Of a DNA stretch of 64,000 bases, positions 32,705 to 46,234 are shown one piece after another (positions within the stretch are counted from its first letter, which is position 1; each line of letters opens with the position of its first letter). The position numbers and the translations under genes were made by a program. The DNA comes from Cryptomeria japonica (taxonomy: Eukaryota > Streptophyta > Pinopsida > Cupressales > Cupressaceae), in the NCBI RefSeq assembly GCF_030272615.1, contig NC_081414.1, positions 761,697,148 through 761,761,147 on the forward strand. Direction: 5' to 3'. Below the pieces are notes generated by a model. That model made no database searches and was not told the DNA's origin. It worked only from the letters and a program-made list of their open reading frames with translations.

Positions 32705-33252
32705 TCCATTAATGGTCAATATGCTTTGATTAATACTTAGAATTGGAGTTTGCATAATCCAAATCACATTATGCAATTCCTATTTCATCTCCTCACTTTG
32801 ATTAACTTTCCATTAACAAGAGGTTGGAGAGTAGGGATCCAAACTAGGGGTATGAGACGAACCGAGGAGCCTTCTCTCCACTCACAAATTAAAAAGGAAA
32901 GGCCCTCTTGTAAACTACCCTCCTACTTCCCTCATGTATCACTAGCCCCAACAACATTCCTATTTTGAATGTACAAAATTTGTCCATTAATGGCTAGTTT
33001 GTTGTGAGTAATGTTGGAAATTGGAGTTCACATAATCCAAATCACTTTAGGAAATTTATTTCATCTCCTCAGTTTGATCAAGCTTCCATTAACAAGAGGT
33101 GGGATAGTAGGGTTCCAAACCAGAGGTTTGAGATGAACATGAGAACCCTCTCTCCACTCACAAATGACAAAGAAAGGCCTTCTTGTCAACTGTCCTCCTA
33201 TCTCCCTCATTTGTTACTGACCCCAACAATATTCCTATTCGAAATGTAGTCA
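32705..33252 (+). repeat. Tandem 278 bp repeats at the 5' end of the plus-strand LINE
   Basis: Units start TCCATTAATGG at 32705 and 32983. Both hold AATTGGAGTT..CATAATCCAAATCAC, CCATTAACAAGAGGT, AGTAGGG.TCCAAAC, TCTCTCCACTCACAAAT, GGCC.TCTTGT and CCCCAACAA.ATTCCTATT. They lie directly upstream of the ORF1 ATG at 33319. Confidence 0.75.
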
Positions 33253-33318
33253 ATCAAGAAATTGCTAACTCAGCCTCTTCCAAGGGAAGAGATTGTGATA
33301 CCAATTACATAGTAGAGA

Positions 33319-34380
33319 TGGCAAATGCGCATAATGCAGAGAATTTTAAATTCTCTCTATTGGTCAGGGAATAATCATTCCTTCCTCAAAAAAGGGGATG
33401 GGAAAGGAATTATAAGAGGATGGAATAAAAGGAAAGCCACTATTTTCAATAAACTACCTCAATCCAAAGTCTAGGATTAGATAAACAAAAAAGGCCCAAG
33501 TAGAAATTCTTTGTGATACCTATGATTCTATTGAATGGAATACAAGCAAACTAAAGGAGAAAGCTATTTTGGTGAAATGGTGTGGCATGGGTGGATCTAA
33601 AAATAAAATTATGGAATGATGGAGAACCACTTTCCTTGGAAAGCTATATATCTGTCCTCTTTGAAACTTTTTTTCCCTTATTGAATGTATTGATTCAAAC
33701 TTAAAAATTGAACTATTTTATGGATCTCCTATTTTCCTTAAAGATTTAAGCTTCCATACAATAAATTGGTCCCCCAAAATACAATTTTGAAAGAAATTGC
33801 TGTGTGGTTGAGTCTAGTGGATCATCCAGCGAAATACTAGAGCATAGAGGTTTTAGTAAATATTGGAAATTTTTTAGGTTCCCTTGTAGGGATTGATGAG
33901 GGCTTTATTAATGGAAAATCAAGGGATGTTTCCAATATTTATGTGGAAATTGATATTGACTTAGGAGTTTCTAAAGAGCTTGAGATTGTTTGAGATTCTA
34001 GAAAATGGCGCCAATCTATTTGCAAATTGTTAAACAAAGGGCCTATTCATTATCTACCAAGATAAAAACTAGAGGTATGTAGCTCAGGAGATAAAGAGAT
34101 AGATACAAAGCATTATAATTATAACACTTTAATGAAAGATTTTGAACATCTTGATCATTCTGAGGAGAAGACAGAGTTTACTGCCTTCAACCCATCTATG
34201 GTTGATAAGCTAGAGATTCTTCAGTATCAATTATAGTTTATTTAAACCTATAGATATGGTTAAACCAAAGAAAGGATAGGGTTTTCAATAATTTTTGGAT
34301 AGAAATAAGCAAAAGAGGTCAAAACAAATGGTTTCCCCAACAAAGGAAGACTATGAATATGCAAAATTATCTAATATGTA
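33319..34380 (+). pseudogene. LINE(+) ORF1, N-terminal part
   Basis: ATG at 33319 opens MANAHNAENFKFSLLVRE and meets a stop at once (33372). Downstream frames contain WNDGEPLSLESY (about 33615) and a DUF4283-like stretch with VNIGNFLGSLVGIDEGFING (about 33858-33920) and DLGVSKELEIV, followed by a linker. Several stops and shifts are present. By analogy with plant LINEs, ORF1 is an RNA-binding protein. The last codons (DYEYAKLSNM) run into the ATGTA target site of the copia insertion. Confidence 0.7.
34376..34380. repeat. Target-site duplication of copia-2, left copy
   Basis: ATGTA directly before the element; the matching copy is at 41740-41744. Confidence 0.9.
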
Positions 34381-35783
34381 TGATGGTGTGATCAAAGAAT
34401 AAGTATCCGGTAGATTAATGAGGGGGGGAGGTGAATCAATAAATAGAAAAACTGATACAAACTTCCCAATCTCAATCTCAATCACACAAAGTAAACTTAT
34501 CAAAAGAAAATCTGGTTGACTGTTACAGCAACTTAATAGTAAACAATATTAAACATGTAAACATCCAAATGTTTTATCATATGTCAAAATAATCCATTTC
34601 TAAATGCTTCTGGTTATCATGCCTTATCAAAATAGTTAAAAAGTTAATCAAATCAACCATAAGATCGTAACCACAAAAATATTCACCACATGACACGTAT
34701 TTTTGACGTGGAAACCCAAATAGGTAAAAACCATGGTGAGATGGGACATAAGATAATATCTAAACTCTTCTGAAGTTCACCCTGTTAGTAGCCAAGCCTA
34801 TTAAAGCTTTTACAAAAGTCCTCTTAAGAACTAATCCTGTTAGGAATCATTCGGTTAAGGGATTTACTACAAATTCCTTGTTAGAAGCAAATACCATGTA
34901 AGGAGTAACCTCAATAGATGATTTGAAAATCCAATCTAGTGGATCACTTTGTTAGAGGATTTAATAATTAACAAAGCTTGTTAGAGCTTACCCAGTTAGG
35001 GGATTTCAATTCTATTGTAATTGTTAGAAAAAGAAAAAGGAGTTTACTCGATCTATTTGAATAGCACTACACTTTCTTGATTAGACCCTTTTAAGCTCCT
35101 ATCTACCTTTATTCAAACTATAGACTCATTATCCGGTTTGGCAACCACACACTCAACTAATTTCTGCCAACTCTTGCCCACTGTAAACAAAACAACTTCA
35201 ACAACCTTAAATACAAATCAATTAGGTTGGTAACACAATAGAAACCTAATTCTCTCATCGAGATTACAAAGAAGTTGGTACAAGTATGACCGTTGGATTT
35301 CATAGCAATCTCTACACATCAATTAAGAAAGCCTCAACCACTCCTCAATTACCGCTTCATCAAGCTCAGTAACTCATCATGCACTTTGCATTAGATGCAA
35401 TACATTTTACTCATTCCCTAGACAAACAAATGTGCTAAAACATTTTGAACTTGTCTTCATACAATGACTATACTTGTCACCATCATTACCGCTCAACATC
35501 TAATCATAAACTAACATAACCAATTCAACAACCTTAATCAGTTAGTGTTTAACAAAAACAACTGGTAGGGTTTACCAGTTATATTACATAGATAGGGTTT
35601 AACCTTTTATATCGATTACTTGTTCAACTCACAAACTTACATAGCGGTTTACAATGTCCTTCAAAAAGCTCTTCCTACCGATTACAAGACAGTATCAACA
35701 ATATTAGTAATATCATTACCAGATAATTGACATCAATGACAACATAACATATCATTAATTTAATCTTCATGCAAATGCCAACA
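34381..35783 (-). repeat. 3' LTR of copia-2
   Basis: 1403 bp. On the plus strand it begins TGATGGTGTGATC and ends ATGCCAACA. It contains the G-tract AGGGGGGGAGG (34421-34431) and a run of degenerate GTTAAGGGATTT / CTTGTTAGAG units at about 34850-35020. Pairs with 40304-41739. Confidence 0.92.
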
Positions 35784-35806
35784 ATCTCCCCCTTTGGCAT
35801 TGATGG
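35784..35806 (-). promoter_or_regulatory. Polypurine tract of copia-2
   Basis: Minus strand reads CCAAAGGGGGAGAT immediately before the LTR TGTTGG. A near copy (TGTCAAAGGGGGAGAAG) lies about 150 bp upstream at 35938-35955. Confidence 0.85.
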
Positions 35807-36142
35807 CAATACAATTATCAACACCATTGATTGTTGTTGTGATTGTGAATAGGAATCCTGGTTTACATTACCAAGTATTCACATGCTCTCTCTGTCTTCA
35901 GTCTGTCACTAGTTTTCCTTCCCATAATCACATAATTCTTCTCCCCCTTTGACAACAATGCCAAATTGAAAGTAAAACATGTAATATCAAATTTCACTAT
36001 GCATTAACAACATACTGCAACTTCATGGTCCCCCTGTGGAATACATCCACTACTACACCAATCCTTGTAAAATTCTACAAGTAGTTCAGGGACTGATGCA
36101 ATCAACAACATGCTCAACTAACCTCATGAAGGGGTACAACCC

Positions 36143-39100
36143 CTAGTTGACTTCTAAGATACTCAAATGTAGTCTTAGGTAGAGGTTGGTAAAAATATCT
36201 ACAAGTTGCTCCTTGGTAGAAACATGCTCTAAGATAACATATTTCCTCTGCACTTTTTCCCTCAAGAAATGATACTTCAATTCAATGTGCTTGGTTCGTG
36301 CATGCAAAATAGGATTCTTGGAAATATTTATGGCACTTGTATTATCACATAAAATCTTTATAGGTTCTGAAATATTCATCTTAAAACCTTCCAAAATGTG
36401 CCTCATCCAAATAGCCTGTGTGCAATTCATATAAGTTGCAACATACTCAGCTTTAGCAGTATATTGTTAAGTACAACTCTTCTTTTTACTACTCCATGAA
36501 ATAGTCCTTCCTCCAAGAAAAAAAGCTCCACTACTTGTGCTTTTCCAGTCATCAACATTTGCTGCCCAATCAGCATTAGTGTATACCTTCAAATCAAAGT
36601 TTCCTCCATATGGCTACAATAATCCATAGTCAATAGTACCCTTTAGGTATTTAAAAATTCTCTTGGTTGCTATCAAATGTGTTTCCTTAGGATTCTTTTG
36701 GAATCTAGCAACTATGCCAACAACATGGGCTATGTCTGGTCTAATGTGAACAACATAGTGCAATTTTCCAATCATTGACCTATATTCCTTCTCATCAACA
36801 GACTTAGATTCATCTTCCTTAGACAACTTGTAACCTTTAACCATTGGTGTCCCAACAGGTTTATAGTCACTCATGCCAAATGTCTTCAAAACCTCTTTCA
36901 CATACTTAGACTGTGTAATGAAAATACCATTCTTGATTCATTGTATCTGCAAGCCTATGAAATTTTTTATTTCCCCTATTAAAGGCATTTCAAAGTCATT
37001 TTTCATTTCATCTGCAAAACCGTTTCTCATGACATAATTACCTCCAAATATGATATCATCAACAAATACTTCACTGACTAGTATTTCATCTCCTTCAGAC
37101 TTGAGATATATGTTACTATCATCACTGGTTCTCAGAAAGCCTATCTTCGTCAGATGTGTATGAAGCCTTTCATACCATGCTCTAGGTGCCTACTTTAATC
37201 CATTTAAAGCCTTATGCAAGCCTTATGCAATCTGCATAATATGTCTTTCTCATCAGTCAAAGCATAACCATTTGTTTGCTTTATGTATACTTCTTCTTCC
37301 AATATCCCATTCAAAAATGCAAACTTAACATCCATCTAATATACCTTGAACTTATAATGGGCTGCAAATGCAAGTAAAGTTCTGACACCTTCCAGTCTTG
37401 CTACTAGTGTAAAAGTTTCACCATAATCTTCTCCTTCTTGTGCATAACCCTTGCAAACCAATCTTTCCTTGTTGCGAACTACAACACCATCTTAATTCAA
37501 CTTGTTCATGTATACCCATTTAGTACCTATAACATTCTTATTTACAGGTTGGGGTACTAGGGTCCAAGTGTTGTTCTTCTCAATTTGATCCAATTCCTCC
37601 TCCATAGCTTTAACTGAATGATCATCACCAAATGCCTCCTTAGTAGTTCTTGGTTCAATGGTGGAGATCATGCAAGAATTCTCTCTGATTCTTCTTCTTG
37701 TTAGTACTCTAGTATCCTTATCTCCAATAATCTATTCAAGATTGTGATTCAGTCTCACATATTTAGGAATAACATGATCATTATCTTTAGGTTCAGCTTC
37801 TTCGTTATCATCATCTTCTTCTAAATTTATCTGTTACGGTTGAACAAGTGCATTAGAATTTGCTTTGTCGGTTTTAGATTTCACAGTTTCTAGTTCCAAA
37901 AACAAAATGCAAGGATCTTCATCCTTTTTCTGTGAGTTGCTTCCTCCTGAGACTTCAGGAAATTCATCCACTCGAACATCAGCACTCTCAACAATTCTTT
38001 GTGTCCAGTTGTTAAAAAATTTGTAGGCCTTACTCTTGGTGGAATAGCCAAGAAATATACCTTCATAACTTTTAGCCTCAAATTTTCTAATGTAATCACC
38101 TCTCATAATAAAACATTTGCTTCCAAATATCTTAAAATAGCTAACATCATATGATCTTCCATACCAATATTCATAAGGAGTCTTTTCCTTACCTCTCTTT
38201 ATCAAAACCCGGTTCATTGTGTAGACAGTTGTGCTGACAACTTCTCTCCAAAAGGTTTTCACTAAACTTCCTTGTATCAAAGTTGTCCTAGTAGCTTCAA
38301 CAACTGAGCAGTTGTTTCTTTCTGTGATACCATTCTGCTGTGGTGTCCTTGGTGCAAAAAGTTGTCATTTGATACCATTCTCTTCACAATACCTAGTGAA
38401 TTCCTTAGAAGTAAATTCACTACCTTGATCTATCCTTATAAAATTTTTCTTCTTATCGCTCTCTTTCTTAGCTAAGGCCCTGAATGCCTTGAACTTACCA
38501 AAAGCTTCAGTCTTATCTTTCAAGAATGTAATCCACATCATCCTTGAGCAATTATCAGTGAGAATCATGAAATATTTATCACCTTGAATGCTTTTTGTTC
38601 TTATTGGTCCACAAAGATATGTATGAACCAAATCTAACAAGTGCTCTACTGAAAAGGATTTGCTTTTGAAAGTTGAAGAAGTTATCTTTCCTAACTAAAA
38701 TTATTTGAAAAGAGCATTAACTAGTTTGTCTAACTAAGGCAAACCTCTCACTATATTGGACTTACTCACTTTAATAATGTTATCAAAGTTTATATGACAA
38801 AATCTCCTATGCCAAAGCTAACCATCATCTATTTTTGCAATAAAACAATTGTTAACTTTAGATTTAAGGTGAAATAGGTTACCTTTATTTTGATTCTTGG
38901 TTGCAATCAATTCACCTTTGTTGTCAAAGATTTTTCACATACCATTTTTAAACTCCAGTGGGTATCCTTTGTCATTGAGTTGTGCTACACTCAAAAGATT
39001 GTTCTTTAGTCCTTCAATCCAGTAGACATCATCTACAATACTCTTCCCATTAAGAGAAATAACTCCTTTACATTTAACCATGTAGGGTGAGTCATTGCAA

Positions 39101-40233
39101 AATATAACAACACCGCCATCAAATTCCTTCAAGGAAAGAATTTTGCTCCAATCACTGTTCATATGATGTGAACAACCACTATCCATGATCCAATCATTAG
39201 AGTTATCCATCCTAGATACTAATGCCTTCTGGTCTTATATCTCTTCCTTAATATCTACAAACACAATATCTTCACTAGCATCACCATCAAATTATTCATT
39301 AGTGATACCACTATCAATAGCAATAAGACAATCTCTTTTACCTTTTCCCTTATACTTCTTGAATTTATCTCTCTTGTGTTCATTTTCACCATTAGGACAA
39401 TTAGCTGCTATGTGACCAATCTTGTTGCAAGCAAAACATTTTAAAGGTAATTTACCTCTATATTTACCAGTACCTCTAGGCAACCATTTTGCCAACAATG
39501 CTTCAAGCTCCACTAAAATGTCTTCATCACCAGTATCTCTGCTGGACCTGGATTCATAACCATGACTATTATCTCTACTTTTTCTCACAGATGGGTTAGA
39601 AATAGAAGCTCTAAATGTAGACTTAGATTTCTGTACACTACCATCATAGTCATTTAATTCAAAAGTAGTAAGCTTGCCAGTGATGGAGTCAAGAGTTACC
39701 TTAGTTTTGTCAATGGACTTCAACTCCTCAATAGCTGCAACTCAGATAGTGTATATCGGTAGCAGGGTTCTCTGTACCTTATTGATCATCGTGGCATCTT
39801 CCACTTTCCCTCCTGCACTCTTAATTTCACCAACTATCTCTTTTATCCTTTGACCATATTGCTTGTTATTCTCACCTTCAGTGATCCTCATGTCATCAAA
39901 CTTTCCTCTTAGACTCTCCTCTTTAGCAATCTTGACATGTTCATCACCGCTATAAATCTCTTCAAGTTTTTTCCATACCTCATATGTAGTTTCAAGACCA
40001 TGAACATCTACATATTGAGCATCAGATAAGGAATTGATAATAGCCTCCAATGCTTGATGATTCTCTTATTGTTCTTTCTTCTGATCATCAGTTAGAATCC
40101 TAGTAGGTGCAATTTACTTAGTATCCATATGATCCCAATACTAACTTCCCAAACTCTTGATGAAAATTTTCATTCTGTCGCTCCATATCCAATAATTTTA
40201 TCTATTTAACTTCGGACCTTCCTTCTTCATCAT
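36143..40233 (-). pseudogene. copia-2 gag-pol polyprotein
   Basis: Minus-strand start MMKKEGPKL at 40233. Gag shows LRGKFDDMRITEGENNKQYG and an intact knuckle CFACNKIGHIAANC (about 39440-39400). Protease WIMDSGCSHHM is near 39180 and the pre-integrase LWHRRFCHINFDN near 38815. In the integrase, IRIDQGSEF (about 38430) and the Glu of NGITERNN are kept, but the first Asp is Tyr (VHTYLCGPI). RT has FVDDIIFGG intact (about 37060), and TPMVKGYKLSKEDES lies near 36840. The RNase H part ends with CDNTSAINISKNPI (about 36340) and a stop at 36143. About ten stops or shifts (for example near 39744, 39285, 38935, 38680, 37834, 37200) prevent translation. Confidence 0.92.
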
Positions 40234-40289
40234 GATCTAGAAGATCTTTTACTGAAGTTGTTAGGCTTAGACCTTAGAGGACCTGAGAT

Positions 40290-40300
40290 GCTCTGATACC
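40290..40300 (-). promoter_or_regulatory. Primer binding site of copia-2
   Basis: Minus strand GGTATCAGAGC, matching the initiator tRNA-Met type site, next to the 5' LTR. Confidence 0.88.
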
Positions 40301-40303
40301 TAT

Positions 40304-41739
40304 TTATGGTATGATTAAAGAATAAGTATCCGGTAGATTACTGAGAGGGGGGGGGGGGGGTGAATCATTAAATAGAAAAACTGATACAAACTTCCCAATC
40401 TCAATCTCAATCACACAAAGTAAACTTATCAAATGAAATACCATTGTAAATACTCATAAGAAAATCTGGTTGACTGTTATAGCAACTTAATAGTAAACAA
40501 CATTAAACTTGTAAGCATCCAAATGCTTTACAATATGTCAACATACTCCCTTTCTCAATGCTTCCTTTTATCATGCCTTATTAGAATAGTTTAGTAGTTA
40601 ATCAAATCAACCATAAGATGATAACCACAAAAACATTCACCATATGACACAAGTATTTTTGACGTGCAAACCAAAATAGGTAAAAACCATGGTGAGATGG
40701 GACTCAAAAGATAATATCTGAACTCTTCTGAAGTTCACCCTATTAGGAGCTAAGCCTATTAAAGTTTTTACAAAAGTCTTGTTAAGAATCGATCCTATTA
40801 GGAATCACCCGGTTAAGGGATTGACTACAAATACCTTGTTAGAAGCAAATACCCTGTAAGGATTAACCTTAGTAGAGGATTTGAAAATCCAATCTAATGG
40901 ATCACCTTGTTAGAGGATTTAATAACTAACCAAGCTTGTTAGAGCTTACCTGGTTAGGGGATTTTAATTTTGCTGTAATTGTTAGAAAACAATAGGAGTT
41001 TACTCGATCTGTCTAAATAGCACTACACTTTCTTGATTAAATCCTTTTAAGCTCCTATCTACCTTTACTCAAACTATAGACTCATTATCTGGTTTGGCAA
41101 CCACACACTCAACTAATTTCTGCCAACTCTTGCCCACTCTGAACAAAACAACTTCATCAACCTTAAATACAAATCAATTAGGTCAGTAAAATAATAAAAA
41201 CCTAATTCTCTCATCGAGATTACAAAGAAGTCGGTACAAGTATGACCGTTGGATTTCATAGCAATCTCTACACATCAATTAAGAAATCCTCAACCACTCC
41301 TTGATTACCACTTCATCGATCTTAGTAACTCATCATGAACTTTGCATTAGATGCAATGAATTTTGCTCATTCCCTAGACAAACAAATGTACCAAAACATT
41401 TTAAACTTGTCTTCATACAATGACCATACATGTCACCATCATTACCACTCAACATCCGATCATAAACTAACATAACTAATTCAACAACCTTAAATAGTTA
41501 GTGTTTAACAAAAACAACTGGTAGGGTTTACCGGTTACATTACATAGATAGGGTTTAACCTTTTATATCGATTACCGGTTCAGCTCACAAACTTACATAG
41601 TAGTTTACAATGTAATTTAGAAATCTCTTCCTACTAATAATAAGATAGTATCAATAATATCAGCAATATCATTACCAGATAATTGACATCAATCACAACA
41701 TAACATATCATTAATGCAATCTTCATGCAAATGCCAACA
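40304..41739 (-). repeat. 5' LTR of copia-2
   Basis: 1436 bp. Holds a run of 14 G on the plus strand (40347-40360) and a short insertion (TTGTAAATACTCATA at about 40444) absent from the 3' LTR. The right border ATGCCAACA is followed by ATGTA. Confidence 0.92.
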
Positions 41740-41744
41740 ATGTA
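41740..41744. repeat. Target-site duplication of copia-2, right copy
   Basis: ATGTA, matching 34376-34380. LINE ORF1 continues in frame immediately after. Confidence 0.9.
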
Positions 41745-42140
41745 TACAGAGTTGATTTTAGATTTTAATCTTCTAAATAGCCCTAAAATGGTTGGTGATG
41801 AGACTTTTAACTAAGGAGAACTCCTTTCGATAAGGTTGGAATTATATAATATAAGTTAGGAGATCAATTAACAACTAAATCCCATCAATCCAAAATGAAA
41901 GCAACTTGAGATTTTTCTTAATAATGATCTGATAAGAAACTCAAATCACAGTGCTCTTACTAAGATGTTGGTTGGATTTGAAGGGGAGTCAAAACCACTT
42001 CTCCAGAAGGATAGGACAGATCTTTTGGTTGATAGCTCTCTTGATAATTAAACTAGGGTAAAGACTCAAATGGACCCTGACCTGAATGCATCTTTTAACT
42101 TTCTGAGGATTTCTCAACCCACCATTGATGAGAGTAAATA
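41745..42140 (+). pseudogene. LINE(+) ORF1, middle part
   Basis: Reads in the same frame as the end of the 34.3 kb piece: LILDFNLLNSPKMVGDETFN, then after a stop and further on LVGFEGESKPLLQKDRTDLL and DPDLNASFNFLRISQPTIDE, ending at the gypsy LTR border. No domain is identified; the acidic/Ser-rich linker is typical of LINE ORF1 C-terminal halves. Confidence 0.6.
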
Positions 42141-45100
42141 TGTAATGCCCCGCTAGAAACCCTAAAGGAAAACAATACAACTAGGCAACTAAAAGGGTGT
42201 AATATTTTTTTATTTAAAGGATTAAGTGCATAATCATATCAATAGCACGTTTAACAACACAATGGAAGTCTAACATATGATCTCCTAAGGGTTACCAACA
42301 AAGATTAATTCGTAGATTATACTAACACCATGGTTAATCCAATTTTTCAGATAATTAGGAAATTAAATGCTTAAGATAAAATCTACACATACATTTAAAT
42401 TCCATAATGAAAGAATCAAAGTATTCCAAAGCAATTATTTTCCCATAGATCATATATACAAAAGATCAAGCAACTGAATTAGCATACATCCCAATGATCC
42501 AATTTTACAATATCCAGAAATACATGGTTTCCAATAATACCATGGATTAGAAAGTTACAATATCAAGGTTACATAAAAGTTTGATACAATGACCACAAGG
42601 TCTCAACTGAACAATGATCATGAACATGAGCTGGTACATGAACCATGAACCAAGAAACACCAGCGAAGTCCTTCCTCGCCTGAAGATACATTCCAAAACA
42701 TCCAATGGGAAGTGGCACTACCACCCGACCATGTGATCCCGAAATGGAACCACCCCACTGTGCTAGGAGATAGTAGAAAACCCTCAAGCAAGCAAACTAA
42801 GACAAGTACAAAAGAACTACAAGACTCCGCAAAGATCCATGTGACTCAACTCACAAACACTAGTGACTCTAAGGAGAGAGTGTCATTGCATAGCTTAAGA
42901 TGGATACCAACCTCCATAGGTCCTGGCCCCCATCCTGGGTTATCCTGGTAACCTCTCCCGAACCTCTGGTTCCAACTAAGTCTTATGCGAACCCTACCAA
43001 TCCTTTCGTGAAGACAAGGTGGTAAGTTTGCCATTCCAAGCCTTCTCATAACATTATGAGCCCTATACTATCACTCACCTATGCATGAGGTACATTATCT
43101 TAATTAATATTTATCTCACCCATCCCAAATCAATTATTAGGTTATCACTTTTTAACTGAATTTCGACGGGTTATCATGTCATCCACTTTGAGCATGACCC
43201 AGGCTAAAAAGCCACTCTCTCTCATAGGACACTACAGGAAAGGTCTCTGTATGAGATCTCTATGGTGAAACAAACAGCCATACCTAATCCTGACAAACCA
43301 CAAGTGAAGGATACACAATCACTATCCCAAGATTGACCATTTGGACAAAACACACAATGGCTCACATCAATAAGGTTATACAACAACACATGACCAAGGA
43401 GATATAATAACATAGAATACAATGACATCTCAACTAGAATTACAACAAAATTTAAACTTGATTGCAAACACCATTTACACAAGATCCTAATACAGACAAT
43501 CTTTTCTTAAAATAGCCAAATGCATAAATAACTTGCAATTTAAGATTTCCATAAAATAAGAATTACAACTATATTAATACAAATGAATCAATGTTATCAT
43601 TTGTTGAGAAAAGAGGTAAATGAATCAGGACACATGGGAATATAGAGAGCTTAGGCTATATAAACTTAGAATTTTAAACCATAAGAAATGTCGATATTTC
43701 TTAGCAAAAAAGAAACATATTTGCAATGTTACGACTTTAGTAACTTCTATCATGCTCCCTAACAACTAACCTTATAATATAACTAAGAGATTAAATACCC
43801 CTATTTGCTACTATAGGGAAACAATATAAAATTATGATATGGCAATACTAGATAATTTTCAAATCCACTTCATTCAAGTTTATAACATAAGTTAGGGTCA
43901 AAATACATATATATATCATCATAGGAATCTTACAAGAAAAACATAATATTCAACTCAACTTATAATAGAAAGGAAGACATATTTAATTGAAATATAACTA
44001 ATCATTTAGACAAATTCAATGCTATAGCAATTAAATTAATTCATATCTATTTCTCTATGACTTCCATACATCTCTTTCAAACGATTAATAATACATTTTC
44101 AATAAACAATGATATAAGCAAAATCATATAAATAATTGTAACCTATATCTAAAACTTCCAATTTCACACTTCCTTAAATAATAACCAAAATCAAAAGAAA
44201 TACCGACCTCTTTGTAAGCTTGAACTGGTTTGTGAGACTTCTGACGCTCTTCCGCCAAATAGAACTACGCCTTGCTTGCAAATCTCTCTCCAATCTATCC
44301 TATCACTCTATTCTTAAAACAATTCTCTTCTCTCTTTCTTCGATACTATAACAGTATCTTCTCTATTTCCTCTACTATTCTCTTCTTTCCTTCGTGAGTC
44401 TATCGTTTCTCCTTGCTTGTGAATGTGTGTCCTCATCTTCCTGTCTTCCATCTCTATTTATCCTAGTTTTTCCTATGATCTCTCCCCATTCAGAGGCTCA
44501 ATGATTGTTATTGATTTGGAGTCTTCTACTTGAGTGTATGTTTAAATTCTTCTCTCATCTCCACATCTAACAGAGATGGCAACTCTTGATGCATATGTTG
44601 CTATTATCGTGCATGATTATATATGTATTGGTTTCCTATCGTACAACTCCTACCAATATGGCACCACATGCCTATTATCTTTATCATTCTTCGTAGTTAT
44701 TTGTATCTTTTCCTACAGTTTATGCCACTGGTAAGTGTCTACTTCCAACCTGCGTGGAATGAAGAAGTCAATCTATAGTTATCATGGGTGATGGCATATT
44801 TATTGCTCTATGGGAAGGTTAGACTTGTCTTCTAACACTAGAGTGATCATGGTGAGTTCATTGCTCACGCTGCCATATCTATCCATGGTCTCCATGTAGA
44901 TTCTACTCTTAAGTCTGCGTTATAAGTTTAGTTGATGGCCTTTGTATGCCATGATCTCCACATTTAAAACCTCTACTTTTTTGCATTAATCACTGGTCTA
45001 TGTCTAGGTGCTAGTTTAACCGATAGTTTTAAACATCTGACAGGGCTGTTTACCTCGTTTCCACGTTTACCTATCTTCCTTGACTTAGCTAGAGTTTTAA

Positions 45101-45673
45101 ATTAATAGCAGAGCATGATATAACTATAGATCTACCTACCTCATGGGGTTAAATGCCTTTGTTGCCACGTCTCTCCTAGTCCATAGACCATCGACTTGCT
45201 ATTTACTGCAGTCGTGGGATGCCAGGTTGACTAGTCGCTTACCGTGGGTCGTGGGGTGACAAGCCGACTGGTTACATTGACTTCTCTATCAGCTCGACCA
45301 CTAATTCAATAACTATCAAACTTATAACCCGCCACCTTTTCAAATATTATAAATAATAATTTTCATGACTTTATAATATATGTTATATTTAAACTTAGAC
45401 GTTCAATGTTGTAATATATAATCATAATTTACGTATATGATAATATTCATAAACATGTTTTCTGAATAATCATTTTTATAGCATAAGACAATAATCGTAT
45501 AAATTAAATTTACAAATTCACCTCAAAATATATATGCGAATATATGTGTGATCGATAAAGTCAAAGTTGTCTACCATTAATATTTAACTTGCATCAATAT
45601 AAACAAAATGATTAATCATTCTATATATGGTACACAAGGTATTAGAATTCAATTATTCAACTTCTAATTAATC
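42141..45673 (-). repeat. 3' LTR of the gypsy element, outer part
   Basis: On the plus strand it starts TGTAATGCCCCGCTAG. It aligns with 57538-61110 throughout and contains no coding. A stretch near 44210-44460 is rich in TCTCTTC motifs. It breaks at TTAATTAATC, where the nested element begins. Confidence 0.9.
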
Positions 45674-46234
45674 TATTAGGATTCCCAAAGATATTGAGAG
45701 GAGGGGGTGAATCAGTATTTGGCCCTTTAAGATATTTCTTAAACTTATAACATGAAAAGCATATCAAAACTATGTATCGGTAAACCAGAAATAATGCAAC
45801 AATTAAGAATAACAACCACAACATAACAAACACACCATAACACAATATTTTAATGAGGAAACCCGGTGTGGGAAAAACCTCAGTGGGATTTGTGACCCAC
45901 AATATTCTCTTACTGGCCAATAAGAGAATATTACTGCTACAATAGGGGCCTACACATACAGGAAGGCCAAGTGCCTAGAGCTCACTACTCAATTACAAAA
46001 GAAGTCACACTGACTTACAAAAATGGATTATACAAATCCAATGCCTTGTACTGCTTCAGATTAGCATCTACTATGCCAGATTCAGTACTGGTTTAAGGTC
46101 TACTACATACATAAACCCTTGTCCTAATAGTTCGCATATTAGGTTTGCATTAATCCTTCACTTCAATACTTATCCTTCTATTATAAAATGATCTACAATG
46201 ATCTCATACATATATGAGTCATATTACAACTCGT
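45674..46234 (-). repeat. 3' LTR of the non-autonomous element, distal part
   Basis: Aligns with 53062-53566 from TTAGGATTCCCAAAGAT through CAATACTTATCC, including the GGTCACAAATCCCAC..GGTTTTTCC block and a G-rich tract (GAGAGGAGGGGGTGAATCAG). It continues to about 46234, where a different LTR starts. Confidence 0.85.

Larger units (their letters stand above)
34381..41739 (-). mobile_element. Complete-length Ty1/copia retrotransposon (copia-2)
   Basis: 7.36 kb element on the minus strand, flanked by the 5 bp duplication ATGTA. It has 5' LTR 40304-41739, primer site 40290-40300, gag-pol 40233-36143, polypurine tract 35784-35796 and 3' LTR 34381-35783. LTR ends on the minus strand read TGTTGGCATTTGCATG and, in decayed form, ..CACACCATCA. 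The LTRs are about 90% alike by eye, so the insertion is not recent. It sits inside LINE(+) ORF1. Confidence 0.93.

Noticed and set aside
43600-45000. Possible gene inside the gypsy LTR, because the sequence occurs twice in the window
   Set aside because: The duplication is explained by the LTR pair, and no frame in either copy is open or domain-like.
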